DNA of 64,000 nt from Adiantum capillus-veneris (taxonomy: Eukaryota; Streptophyta; Polypodiopsida; Polypodiales; Pteridaceae): the NCBI GenBank assembly GCA_014529385.2, contig CM043959.1, positions 65,799,253-65,863,252 of the forward strand, written 5' to 3'. The translations under genes were made by a program, and so were the position numbers. Each line of letters opens with the position of its first letter. The stretch's first letter is position 1. The notes below the pieces were generated by a model. The model searched no databases and was not told where the DNA came from. It worked only from the letters and a program-made list of their open reading frames with translations. Shown here piece by piece: positions 42,955-53,515 of the stretch.

Positions 42955-43660
42955 CAGGATACTCCCTTGGGGAAGGCTACTTGATGAGAAAAACCATGTT
43001 GTGCGTTACACAGCCGTTGAGGAAAAAGGTTATGACTGAATGCCACTGTCCACCTTTTACGGGTCACCACGGCATTGCTACCACCATGAAACGGGTAGAG
43101 AGATACTTCTTTTGGCCGAGACTCAATGTGGAAGAGTTTGTGCGCAGTATGCCAGAAGGTCAACTTTGACAGGCATAAGGCACTGGGATTGTTACACCCT
43201 TTACCCATACTCACCCACCCCTCGGAAAGTATTGCAATGGATTTCATTTTTTATCTCCCGAGAACACAGAATGATCACGATGATTTTCCGATTACATGGC
43301 ACGTCTGAGACGATTGTCTCCGACAGAGACCCCAGATTTATGAGTTTGTTTTGGAAGGCAATTTGGGAGAACATTGGCACGCGGTTGTAGTTCTCGTCAT
43401 CGTTCCACTTGCAAACTGATGGGCAACCTGAGATTGCCAATTCAGTGATTTTAGATTTATTGAAGTCTTGTATCTCGGATCAGAAGACTCAATGGGAAAA
43501 GAACTTACCTTTAGTGGAATTTGCCTACAATAACACGATACACTCTTCGAAGGGGAAGATGCAATTTGAGATCGTTGAAAGTACTAAATTCCATCCTTCT
43601 TGAGCACGAAAGATTAGATATTTGAAGCGGATGAATATTCGCGAGATTTGAATACGGCTT
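42955..43660 (+). pseudogene. Gypsy-2 integrase core, internally deleted
   Basis: The zinc domain (GHHGIATTMKRVERYFFWP ... CAVCQK) is followed by SIAMDFIFYLP (first Asp). About 50 residues are then missing, and the text resumes at TSETIVSDRDPRF (second Asp). DGQPEIANS holds the Glu and YNNTIHSS follows. Several frameshifts and stops. Confidence 0.85.
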
Positions 43661-44227
43661 TTGCCAAGGTTCGCGAGACCTTGCAGAAGACTCAAGAACG
43701 ACAGAAAAAAAGCAGCGGATCGCCATCGTCGCGACTTGAAACTGAAGGGGGATGATTGGGTGCTCTTACGTTTTGAGAAGGCACGCCTACGAAAGAAAAA
43801 GGGAAAGGAGAGGCTTTTTCCAAATCTTAGTATGCGATACTACGAACCTTTCCAGATCACTGAAAAGATAAATGATGTCTCCTTCCGATTGAAACTGCCA
43901 GATACTTGGAGGATTCACAATGCATTGCATGTGAGTCTCTTGAAACCTTTTAAGGGTGATGTGCCTGATGATGGGGAGCCTGATGAGCAACCCGAAGTGG
44001 AAGGAAACGAGGAGATCCTTGTTCCTGAACAGATTTTGGCACATAAGGATACAAAGAAAGGTAAAGTCCGAAGGCGGTTCTTGGTTACGTTCAAGAACTC
44101 TCCTGCATTTGATGCGAAGTGGATGGAGGAGGAGGACCTAGCAGATACTCCTCGGAATGTGAAACTTTACCTCGATGCTTTTGGTTTAGCATTGTCTACT
44201 CCAAATGGAACCCAGAATTCAGCTTGA
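43661..44227 (+). CDS. Gypsy-2 integrase C-terminus with chromodomain
   Basis: A 188-codon open frame. YYEPFQITEKINDVSFRLKLP is the GPY/F-like module and IHNALHVSLLKPF the conserved end. It is followed by a chromodomain (EQILAHKDTKKGKVRRRFLVT...DAKWMEEEDL), the signature of chromoviruses, where it directs insertion to chromatin marks. Terminates at TGA 44225-44227. Confidence 0.9.
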   Translation: MPRFARPCRRLKNDRKKAADRHRRDLKLKGDDWVLLRFEKARLRKKKGKERLFPNLSMRYYEPFQITEKINDVSFRLKLPDTWRIHNALHVSLLKPFKGDVPDDGEPDEQPEVEGNEEILVPEQILAHKDTKKGKVRRRFLVTFKNSPAFDAKWMEEEDLADTPRNVKLYLDAFGLALSTPNGTQNSA

Positions 44228-44794
44228 CCGAAGATCTGGTGCAGTGGGATGCACAAGAGGGGAGTCATTCCACTCCTTTGTCAACAGATGCCTTGATTTT
44301 TGATACTAAAGTAACTGATGTCTCTTTGAGCTTCAGGGATACTAAGAGCTGACAATATTCTGCTGGATGACTTTATGAAATGGAATTCCTGATTATGATG
44401 CTGATTTGTTCTTGACTTCTTTTGAGTGCAGGATCTAATAGATGAAATGACTGCAGCATTTTGGTCTGATTGATCTTGAATAGCCATGGTTGCAATAGGG
44501 GTTACTCAATCGAACATCGATGAGGTCCCAATTGGACCTAGATGTGATTGCTAGCTACATTGCCGATAAATCATGGTCTAAGATCTGAATGAATGTTGAA
44601 TGTCATGTGATGTCCTGTGATGTCTAGTGATGTCCTGTGATGTCGTGTGATGTGACTGTCGATTTGGTACATGTGCTAGATGTGTGTTCCTAGTATGTAG
44701 GTACTAACAGTCAGTGTCTGCTAAGATGGTTTATGGCTTTTGTCGGTTTTGCACGCGTAATCCCGGTCGATTACAATGCTTTCAAGAGGGGGTA
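44228..44794 (+). other. Gypsy-2 3' untranslated region with tandem repeat and PPT
   Basis: About six copies of a TGTGATGTC-like nonamer at about 44603-44655. The region ends in a purine tract, TTCAAGAGGGGGTA (44781-44794), next to the LTR. Confidence 0.75.
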
Positions 44795-45456
44795 TGTCAC
44801 AAAGTTATGACGTGGCTACCGACAGCAACAACCCTAATTTCTGCCAGAAACCCTAATTTCCTGCAAACCCTAAAATCTGCCAGAAACCCTAATTTCTAGA
44901 AACCCTAATTTTGCAGAAACCCTAACTGCTGGCTGAAACCCTAAGTGGCTGAAAACCCCTAAATCTGGCGCCAGTGCCACGTGGCAATAGTTCCGAGATT
45001 TGCGGCGTGAATCACGGAGGTGGGGAAAAGCCAGCAAGCGACACAATTCTTATGCTTTTTTGCTACACAATTTGATCAAGAGAGAGAAGGGAGAGTTAAT
45101 TTAATTTTAATTGCTCTCATTGAGAGAGAGAGAGAGAATCTGCTTTTGCTTTCAAGCTTTTGGGGCTCTGCTCTTGGGCATCCCTTGTAACCTTTAAATT
45201 GGTGGTGAGGGCCTCACTTCTCAGAGCATCTGGACGCACGGTCTGAGAGTGAAACCCTAACCGCTCTCTTGTACTTTGAAGATTGATTAATACATAAAGA
45301 AATACCGAAAAGGGCGCCAGTCTTTGAGGCCAATATCTCTAGGCACGGAACTCCGCCGGGCCAGTGCAAATCTATTGTGATCTGTGAATTGTTTTGAAGT
45401 GGTTATTTGGTGCTGTCGCGATTGATTCTTGACTTGGAGTGTCCAAGTCTGTTACA
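44795..45456 (+). repeat. Gypsy-2 3' LTR with telo-box array
   Basis: TGTCACAAAGTTATG to AGTCTGTTACA, 662 bp. From 44829 to about 44962 it carries about eight copies of AAACCCTAA or one-base variants, interspersed with TTTCTGCCAG-like spacers. A GA tract lies at about 45120-45137. The AAAGAAATACCGAAAAGG box at about 45296 is shared with A and C LTRs. No 5' partner is present. Confidence 0.85.
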
Positions 45457-46110
45457 TTCATCCATTTACACCTACTGTTTTTTCTCTGTTTTCAGCCCAC
45501 TTTGGGTTCCTACATTGATTACCCGCACTCCCTACGCCCTCTACACCGCTCCGGACCCTACCGGGAGCGTACGAGCACGCTGAAAAATCGCTGGACAGCA
45601 GCGTTTTCATCACCTCACAGTTGTGTTTTTGGGTGGACAGCAGCCACATGGCCTATGTTTTTCACAGAGGATGAAATTACCTCCTACCAGGACACCATCC
45701 AATGGTGGTCCATGCAGTCTCTCAGTGACTGCTGCAGTATATGGTATTTCGACATCAGCTTGATCATCTACGGGCATACTATCCTTGGGAGCTCCATTCA
45801 TTCCAGCCATCATTCGGCAGTTGCGCACTCCAAAGGGGGTGGTGACGTGATTTGCTATGGACACACCTATGCACTCATCAGAGGAGTTCACACGAGATAT
45901 TGCCATGCTCATGGCATATGGGATTCCAACATTCCAGAGAGGAGGACACCACCATCTTGGGTGGACAGACACTTACCAATTGACCTCGACACGTCAGATC
46001 ACTTGCTTACATAGGAGCATCTACATGGGCTCAGGGAGAGGATCTTGGATCTCTTCTTGGACAGGTTCATTGCTTGGATCTACAGACTCGAGTGGGACTT
46101 CAGTTCTTTA
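45457..46110. other. Unassigned segment, partly repeated at 47881-48712
   Basis: A 191-codon open frame (45439-46014) crosses it but shows no domain. GGACACCATCCAATGGTGG (about 45690) and the bases after it recur, diverged, at about 48389. This suggests it is interior sequence of an A-related element rather than a gene. Confidence 0.45.
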
Positions 46111-47880
46111 GACTCTAAAGAAGGGAGCCAACTTGCAGATGTCGGCCAAGGGGCCTAAACCCTAAGAAGAAGAAGTCCTACCAACTTATGGGGACCCCGT
46201 CCAATGGGGCCCGAGTGACATAAAAGACATTAAAATAAAGCAGGACCCACACAAAGACTTGTGCAGCTAATGACATGGCAGACTGTACGGATTTTCGCGT
46301 TTTGCACTCACTGCTATACGGAATTCCATGATTTACGCTCGCAGATTTTTGGCATTGCTTTTGGACCAAAAGCTTTTGAGTTTGAAGGCTTTTCATGTAA
46401 ACTTCTTTTCATAGGCCAGGAGCCTTTAAATATGTGCTAAGGGCTCATTCTCTAGCATGCTTTCTGGATGTAAAGTGCAGCGGAAGTGAATGTTGAACTT
46501 TGCTCAAGATGAGTGCTCCGAACTGTGCTCAAGGGTTCCTTTTTCTTATGGAAGGGAGAGCCTTCCGTTCCTTTAGTGAGAGAGTGCAATGGACACAAAC
46601 AAAGTGAATGGAAATTGTGAATGACGGTGCATGAGACTGAGAGATAGAGAGAGAAGAGAATACAACACCAGAATGTTGTCAAACCCTCCTCCGAAGGCCC
46701 CACTCTCTATGGCGAGAGCGGTCTACTTATGATTGCACAATTCTCTACAATGCTTGGACTTGCCGACGATGTCGACGACGATGAGGACGAGACGAGACGG
46801 GCTGAAATCTGCAAATGCTAATGGCTGAAATCTGCAAATCTTCTATTTGCTGAATTCTGACTCTATGTCGGTGAAGACAGCGATGACGACAACGATGACG
46901 CGCTGAAAACGCAGATGCTGAAATCTGCGTTTTCCGGGCTGAGACTGTAAACTACGTTGGATATGACTGTGCGGCGAGGATCTGCTGCGGGAAGGTGAGA
47001 TCTGCGAGGTTCGGGACTTCTTCTGTGACTGCTGAAATCTGAAAACTGAAAACGCTGGTCCTATGGCGCTACGGTTGTCCTGCAAACCAAAAACGCTAGG
47101 GCTGTTTCCTGTCCTGCTACAAAAACGCTATGGGATCTGCAAAGTCTGAGGTCGCCAGGTTGGTCTGCAATGCAAAACGCTGGGGCTGATCTACAATGGA
47201 GAAAAACGCTGGCTGTTCTTGGCTGAAAACGCTAAGTCATCCGCCCGGGGAGTCTTGCTGAGAAGGTGCACTGTGGATGTCAGGTCCCTGCTGCCTCTTC
47301 TCCCAGAAAGTGCTAGCGCTAGGTTTCTATTTATACAAACTTAGCAAAATTGCCCTACCTACTTTCCAACAAAAGTCACTTAAAAATAATAAGTGAAAAA
47401 TGTCAAAAATAGGGAAAATAGGTCTGTGCACTGTAAAAATGCTCCTGATGGAATCTGATGGGTTCTGACTGTAATCTGATGATCATGTTGTGTGCAACCA
47501 GAGGATATGCATCTATTCTAAGTGTCTGGACATGCACGGTCTGCAAACAGACAAAAGTGCCAGATCACTTCCTATTCTAGACTGACTTGACTGAACTGAA
47601 CCCTGATCATGTTGTAGCTTGTCCACGGACACATAGGGTTGGATGTGTCACGTGACACTGGAGAAGGTGCAGAGTCTGGAGTACCGGCTTGTACTGTGTT
47701 GATGCAATATAAAGAAATACCGAAAGGGGCGCCAAGGTTTGGGGCCAATACTCTTTGGGGTGGAATTCCGCCACTCCGTGTCACGTGTCGTCTCTCTCTT
47801 TCAATTTAGTTGTTATTGAAGTGCTAAAAGTCTGTTCAATCTCTTCTTTTCTATTGGCACGTGGTGCCCGTCTTGTGACA
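46111..47880 (+). mobile_element. A-family LTR, split by a B solo LTR
   Basis: 46111-46468 (GGAGCCAACTTGCAGATG ... CTAGCATGCTTTCTGGA) and 47658-47880 (CTGGAGAAGGTGCAGAG ... GTCTTGTGACA) join into one plus-strand A LTR. About 35 bases at its start are missing or diverged. No PBS follows (TGGAGAG instead of TGGTATC). Confidence 0.82.
46469..47657 (-). mobile_element. B-family solo LTR inserted in an A LTR
   Basis: 1189 bp, TGTAAAGTGCAGCGG to GTCACGTGACA, a complete B LTR in reverse. Perfect 5-bp duplication CTGGA at 46464-46468 and 47658-47662. It includes the AAAACGC cluster (46905-47230) and the reverse TATA region near 47330. Confidence 0.93.
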
Positions 47881-48712
47881 TGGAGAGTTTACTCGCGAGA
47901 TGCGGGAGATCAAGCATCCCACGACTACATTCGGAGTCACTCGAAGCTTCGCTTGGATGGTAGTGCATTTGCTCTTCTACACTCCTGATCATTTGGATTG
48001 CTACCTTCAGCGTTGCTTACAATCACCCTCGGTAACCTTACAACAGACTTATCCCCCGACCAGGGTAATAGGCCACTCCCAGATCGTTCACATTGAGAAC
48101 CACACCGAGATGCGGTTTGGTGGCGTTGGCGCGGATTCTGTTTTGGTTGACACGGGAGGATTGGAGGCAAGAGATACAGGCAAGACGACGCAGACAAATT
48201 GGTCTGGCCTTTCCTCTTCTCAGAGATTATTCACAACGCAGACTGCTTAGTCTGGCTTCCCTTCTTCATACAAGATGATTACGGTGCAGACAGCTTGGTC
48301 TGACCACACCTCTTCTCAGAGGCCCTTCACAGCGCAAACAGTTAAAGCTGGCTTCCCCCTCATCTTGGATTACCTACCTACTGACAGGACACCATCCGGT
48401 GGTGGTCCGTGCGGTCTATCGGTGACTGTTGCACCTTACGGTAGCTTCTACAGTGTAGACTGTTTAGTCTGGCTTTCCTTGATTCGGAGGACGTTTACGG
48501 CACAGATTGCTACATCTAGCCTTCCTAGAGTTTTACACAACTTAGCCACCTGGCCACATTGGGTTGCAGGTTCATGCATTGACAGGCTTCCGGTCATTCT
48601 TATGAAGGTTCGTGGGCTTCTCCATTTTCTCCAGACGTTTGACTACAAACACCACAGAACCTATTGGGCAACACATTTGCACCTCTATTGGCACTTCTTT
48701 CACAACAAGGAG
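47881..48712. other. Unassigned interior-like segment between two A LTRs
   Basis: A 185-codon open frame (48275-48832) runs into the next LTR and has no recognisable domain. Diverged internal repetition (CAGACTGCTTAGTCTGGC, CAGACAGCTTGGTCTGAC, TAGACTGTTTAGTCTGGC) occurs at about 48237, 48287 and 48455. Probably A-element interior. Confidence 0.45.
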
Positions 48713-49287
48713 TGTAACAAACTGCTAACGTGTCGACCTACTCAAGAACGGAGCTACCGGCCGAGGGGCCTAAACCCTAGAAGAAGCAGAAGCAACAGAA
48801 GAAGCAGCAACAGATTTCCGAAAATTACGTAGCTCCTGATGATGTGGCAGATTTTTAAAATTTGCACTGACATGATGACGTGGCAGGCTGTATGGATTTC
48901 CGCGTTTTATGCCGCCTGCTGTACGGATTTCCTTGATTTACACTGGCAGCTTTTTGGCATTGCTTTTGGACCAGTAGCTTTTAAGTTTGAAGGCTTTTCA
49001 TGTAAAACTGGTTTTGGGACCTAGGGCCTTTAAATATGAGGTTAGGACTCATTCTCTAGTATGCTTCCTGGAGAAGGTGCAGAGTCTGGAGTACCACCTT
49101 GTAAAGTGCTGATGCAATATAAAGAAATACCGAAAGGGGCGCCAAGGTTTTGGGGCCAATACTCTCTGGGGTGGAATTCCGCCACTCCGTGTCATGTCGT
49201 CTCTCTTTCAGTTCAGTTGTTATTGAAGTGCTAAAAGTTTGTTCAGTCTGTTCTTTTCTATTGGCACGTGGTGCCCGTCTTGTGACA
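48713..49287 (+). repeat. A-family 5' LTR of element A3
   Basis: 575 bp, TGTAACAAACTGCTAACG to GTCTTGTGACA. AATATAAAGAAATACCG box at about 49119. Followed one base later by a PBS, so it is a 5' LTR. Confidence 0.88.
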
Positions 49288-49288
49288 A

Positions 49289-49300
49289 TGGTATCAAAGC
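49289..49300 (+). promoter_or_regulatory. Primer-binding site of A3
   Basis: TGGTATCAAAGC, initiator-Met type, then ATTAGGCGTGTGCTTTTCTG, the leader also seen in reverse at 15358-15376. Confidence 0.88.
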
Positions 49301-50760
49301 ATTAGGCGTGTGCTTTTCTGAAAGCATACTGGTCCTACAAAAGGGCAGACAGAGCTATTGGAATTTTACTTGAAGTATATTCGGGGGCCGTCCCCGAGCT
49401 TATTAGCCACTCCCACCCTTACTTCATCGCGCATCGAACGCGCTCCCGTCGTCACCGCTCATGTCTTACAGGGCATAAGCCATTAAGATCACTTGCAAGA
49501 GAAGGATCCAAGATTAGTTTCAAGCTGCTGATTTTCTCAGAGACAGTACCATGCAGATGTTGATCTCTATAGCTACCAAGCCGCACACTTCCAAGGACTT
49601 GGCAAGCTTTCAAGAAAATTTTTGCCCGAAGTTGTATGGTTTCAAACATCTTCCTTCGGAGTGCAACTTTTGGCAAAGTGGGTTACCCTAAAATGCTTGC
49701 CATGGAAACCCTAGCAGATTATAACTTGAAATTTCTAGAACTTCACGAGCAAATGACCTTGGAGGTCCAGTGCGATTGCTATCTTGGGACTACCATCGCC
49801 GCCAAAGAAAAACACTATCTATCCAAGAGCTGATGGACCATGATGTGCTTGGCTACGACCTTATGGAAGGAATCTAACCCTAATTTTTGGTGCAGGTTTC
49901 AGCATGGAAAGTCAGTTGACTTTCGAGCTCGATTGATGTCGAGATTGCTTTTTAAGTTTGAGTTTTGTTTGATCTTGTTTGGTGAGCTTGTTTGGAATTT
50001 GTTTGAAATGGATGCTATCTGTTTTAAACCTATCTTGGTGCCGATTTGAATTGTTTGACTCTGGTTTTAATACTTGTTTCAATAATTGGTGATTTTACTC
50101 CCGCGTGGAGAAGTGAGAAATACTGTTTTGATATTGTTTGAACCTCGGAATGACACAGGCGGATGCCTGGGGAGCGTTCTGTTGTATGCTAGAAAACCTC
50201 CGAACAACACAGGCCGATGCCTGGGGAGCGTTTGGTTGTATGCTTGAACCTCCAAGCGACGCAGACTCCGGTTTGAGGAGCGTTTGGTTGTACAATCCTT
50301 TCAGCTCATGACCCGGACCTTTTTAGGTTATTTGCGGGGGGAGTGACGAGGTAGTCGTTGAGTAGCTTCATACCGCAGACCATTTATCTCGAGGGAGTGC
50401 TCAGCGGCACTGTTTGTTGTGTCTTGTAACATGCATATGTAAGCATTTGTGTTGCATTGTGATGTGCCAATTACTGAATATTCCTAATTGGATGAGATTG
50501 CCTAGTTATGTAATTTTAGTGCATCAAGACACCCGTGGAAGATCAGTACGGTCTCGGTGTGATGGCTAATTTTACTATGCCGGAATATCAAGAGTTCCGA
50601 TTTGGACGAAAGGAGAAGCTAATTCCTTGATCAAAAGAGCTGAAAGGAGAAGCTAACTCCTTCATCAAAAGAGCCGAAAGGAGAAGCTAACTCCTTAACA
50701 AAAAGAGCAAACTGAATCTCTCTCGGAATGACCCTCGGAAATTTTTTTGAGCTAACTTGA
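49301..50760 (+). mobile_element. Interior of A3, non-coding with tandem repeats
   Basis: No gag or pol is present. It contains three diverged copies of a roughly 56-bp unit ending GGGGAGCGTTTGGTTGTA (about 50140-50296) and three copies of a roughly 33-bp unit with GGAGAAGCTAACTCCTT (about 50607-50708). The part from 50420 to 50570 matches A2 interior and, in part, 14467-14520. Family A therefore looks non-autonomous in this window. Confidence 0.65.
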
Positions 50761-50974
50761 GTTGTTTTGCAGATATGTTGTTGACGGCCGTTTTTCGAAA
50801 CTGCGGCCGCGAGAACTAACCCCACTCAAGGGGAGCCTAATAATAATAAAGGGACAAGAGTCTCCCTCTCTCTTTCACCATTCACACACACTCACGCTCT
50901 CACATTCTTCTCTCTCTCTCTCCCCTCTCGTCCACACTCTCTCGTCCTCACCAAGCTACTCTCTCTCCCTCTTG

Positions 50975-51167
50975 TTCACTTGGGCCCCATCGAACGAGGT
51001 CCCATATGTTGGCGGGAACTTCTTTAAAGATAGACCCACTCGGTGAGGATCTGTAAGTTGGTGAGAACTTCAACTTCTTCTGTTGCTTCTAGGGTTTAGG
51101 CCCCTCGGCCGAGATCTGCAAGCTGGCTCCGTTCTTCAGTGGCTTGACACGTCAACAGTTTGTGACA
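50975..51167 (-). repeat. A-family LTR fragment
   Basis: CACTTGGGCCCCATCGAACG ... GGGTTTAGGCCCCTCGGCC ... CACGTCAACAGTTTGTGACA, the outer end of a minus-strand A LTR. The inner part is missing. Confidence 0.75.
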
Positions 51168-52160
51168 CAGACTCACATGTAACACTGCAAGCAACACGAT
51201 ACTCCGCCTTGTGGAAGACAAGGCAACAGTGGGTTGCTTCTTGCTCCACGATGAAATCGCTCCTAACCAAAAAAAAAAAAGGGTGTCACCTGTAGTCGAT
51301 CGTCGTCAATCTGAATCTCCACCCCAATAGAATTACTCCATCCTTGAATATTAATCCTAGAGTCTGTCATAGTAACAGGGAATGGCCATTTCAGGTCCCC
51401 GTCCCCCGTTCCCATCCCAATTTCCCATTCCGGATCCCCATTCCGTGTTTCAAACGTGAGTATCCAAAACAGGGAATGGCATTTCATGCATGTTGCTGTT
51501 CCCCGTTCCCCGTTCCGATTTCCCGTTCCGGGTAACTATGGAGTCTGTACCTTCGAACGCATACCATATGCCCAAGGACTTTGATTGCTACAAATACCGC
51601 AAGATAAGAAGAGCCTACTAAAGATGCAACTTGGCAGACTTCTCCACAAAGGAACTCAAAAGTCTCACTGTGATCACCACATAAGGGTGATTGTCATAAT
51701 GTCGATAAAATATAAAATAATTCACCAAGACTATTCTTGGTTTTTAAACGAGTCTCACATCTTATGATATGTACATTTTACAGTGATCAAAGAGGTCATG
51801 AGCACAGCAAGAGAACTAAGAAAAGTGCAACGAAAAAGGGTGAATCAGGTGGCGATCTCGTCTGCTATCACAAGCAAACCTCCTCTCGGGACCGGGCAGC
51901 CAATGGATCTCAGATCTATTGCAATAGATCTCCTCAGAGAGAACTCCGCCCACCGAACGGGCATAGGCACTCTCACCGCTATCAAACCCTATCGTGTAGG
52001 GTGTCCAAGCGATGGGGGAGGGGAGCGCTAGAGAGAGAGAGAGAGAGAGAGAAGAAGAAGAAGAAGAAGATTGTTTTAACGTCATAGGAAACTATCCCAA
52101 GAGACCTTAAAGATCTATCCAACGAGGAGAGTTGAACTCAAGACCTGTTATTCAAGAGGG
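51168..52160. other. Spacer, no gene; CCCGTTCC-type motif cluster
   Basis: An A run at about 51270-51281. About ten copies of CCCGTTCC, CCCATTCC or close variants, or their complements, lie between 51379 and 51533. (GA)n with (GAA)n at 52028-52070. Confidence 0.5.
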
Positions 52161-52169
52161 AAATGGCAA

Positions 52170-52250
52170 TTACTGAAGAGAGAGAAAACGTTGGTGGCTG
52201 AAAACGCTGGAGAGAGAAGAGAGAAAACGCTACTCTAGAGAGAAAAACCC

Positions 52251-52284
<34 letters not shown>

Positions 52285-52386
52285 CCCAAAACACTGGTAG
52301 CTCTGTATTGAACACATGCCACAAGGGGGGTTGCATATATAGGCAAATCCCAGATTTGCCCTACCTACTGCAAAACCCACGATCCC
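52170..52386 (-). repeat. B-like LTR fragment
   Basis: GAAAACGTTGG, GAAAACGCTGG and GAAAACGCTAC units, a GA tract (52253-52281), then TATATAGGCAAATC and TTTGCCCTACCTACT. They appear in the same order as in the reverse-oriented B LTRs at 16900-17105 and 47220-47360. Diverged, with no ends found. Confidence 0.6.
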
Positions 52387-53515
52387 ATAAAATGGCTAAA
52401 AATGCTAATAATGTGTAAACTCGTTGAAAGTGACATAAGACACATTTAGTAGCACAACTTCAAAACACTCGAGACTCTGACCACATAAAACCCTAGGAAA
52501 ATGGGTCCCGCCTCATGCTAGCCTACAGGGTGGGCAACACCGTGGAATGCACCGCTAAGAAAAGGTACGTCTACCTCAGATACGGCCAAGCGCAGCCACA
52601 AAACAGCCCTCACTCCCTAATCTGCTCCTCGGAGATACCGGAGCCTCCACCGGACAGGAATCTAAACTCTAACAAGAACATCGTCTCTATCAGAATTGCA
52701 TGAAGGAATAGCAATTCTGACAGGAATCTAAACTCTAACAAGAACATCGTCTCTATCAGAATTGCATGAAGGAATAGCAATATCCCTTGAAACCCTATCA
52801 CGCTCACAAGGGAAACAAGTAGTATCTCTACCGAAGAAGAGCAAGCCTGCAGAGGTGGATCCTGCACCTGTAAACTTGTCTAACTGGAGGCATCTCCGTC
52901 TGATGCTCTGGCCTTCTCCTCTTCTTTGCTTCCCTCCTCCTAGCTCTCTATTCCTATGTCTTCCAAGAGCCCAATGATACGTCTAGTCCTCTTGTCTCTC
53001 CTACAACTCTGCTTGTTGTATGGTCTGGATGCTCTATCCTCCTAGTGCATCTAGCCGCCACAAACAAAACATGTCCTAGTAAACCGATGTAAAATACTCT
53101 GTTGTATATCTCACAAGAGACTCAAAAGGGGTGAAGAATCAATCTAAGAGTGGGGGTGTATACAGCACTGGATGGTGAACTACCCTCACTCAAAACAGCA
53201 TTGAGGCTACTTCCCATCTCTATGAAACTCTGGTTCACGTTCTAAAAGGTATCTTTTTGTTGTAGGTCAGTTTGAGTTGAAGACAACATTTTTATATCTT
53301 CCTTCCCTGTTTCTTTCTTCCTGAATCATCAGAAGAGAGGCCTGACGAAAACTAAGATTCAAATGAATAACGTGATATGAACAAAAGAATAGAAGGCTCG
53401 AGTGGTGTAAGTTAAATTGATCTACTTCCGACCAACCCATATTAATATGTGCCTTTTAGAAACACAACTACAAAGTGTTGATGTGCGTGTCAACTATTAA
53501 TTTCCAAAATCATAC
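52387..53515. other. Intron sequence with an exact-looking 66-bp tandem duplication
   Basis: GACAGGAATCTAAACTC begins at 52653 and again at 52719. The two 66-bp units are almost identical. No gene otherwise. Confidence 0.6.

Larger units (their letters stand above)
13072..53515 (-). other. Giant intron (about 40.4 kb) of the CPBP protease gene
   Basis: Both flanking exons are in phase 0, lie on the same strand and encode consecutive parts of the same protein family: VLKACVTTSAAIFIIGILLQQ ends the upstream exon, and the WHLLVV exon follows. Between them no other host gene was recognised. The space is filled by LTR retrotransposons of at least five families, several nested. The donor is GTATGA (complement of 53510-53515). 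Confidence 0.75.

Noticed and set aside
44829-44962. Interstitial telomere sequence
   Set aside because: Motifs are spaced and embedded in LTR text rather than in perfect head-to-tail TTTAGGG units, so a telo-box array is the better description.
45439-46014. 191-codon plus-strand open frame
   Set aside because: Starts inside the gypsy-2 LTR, has no recognisable domain, and its text recurs diverged next to another A LTR, so it is more likely element interior than a host gene.
51816-52085. Ser/Leu-rich frame over GA/GAA repeats
   Set aside because: Translation of simple repeats; the same effect produces several arginine/glutamate frames at other GA tracts.
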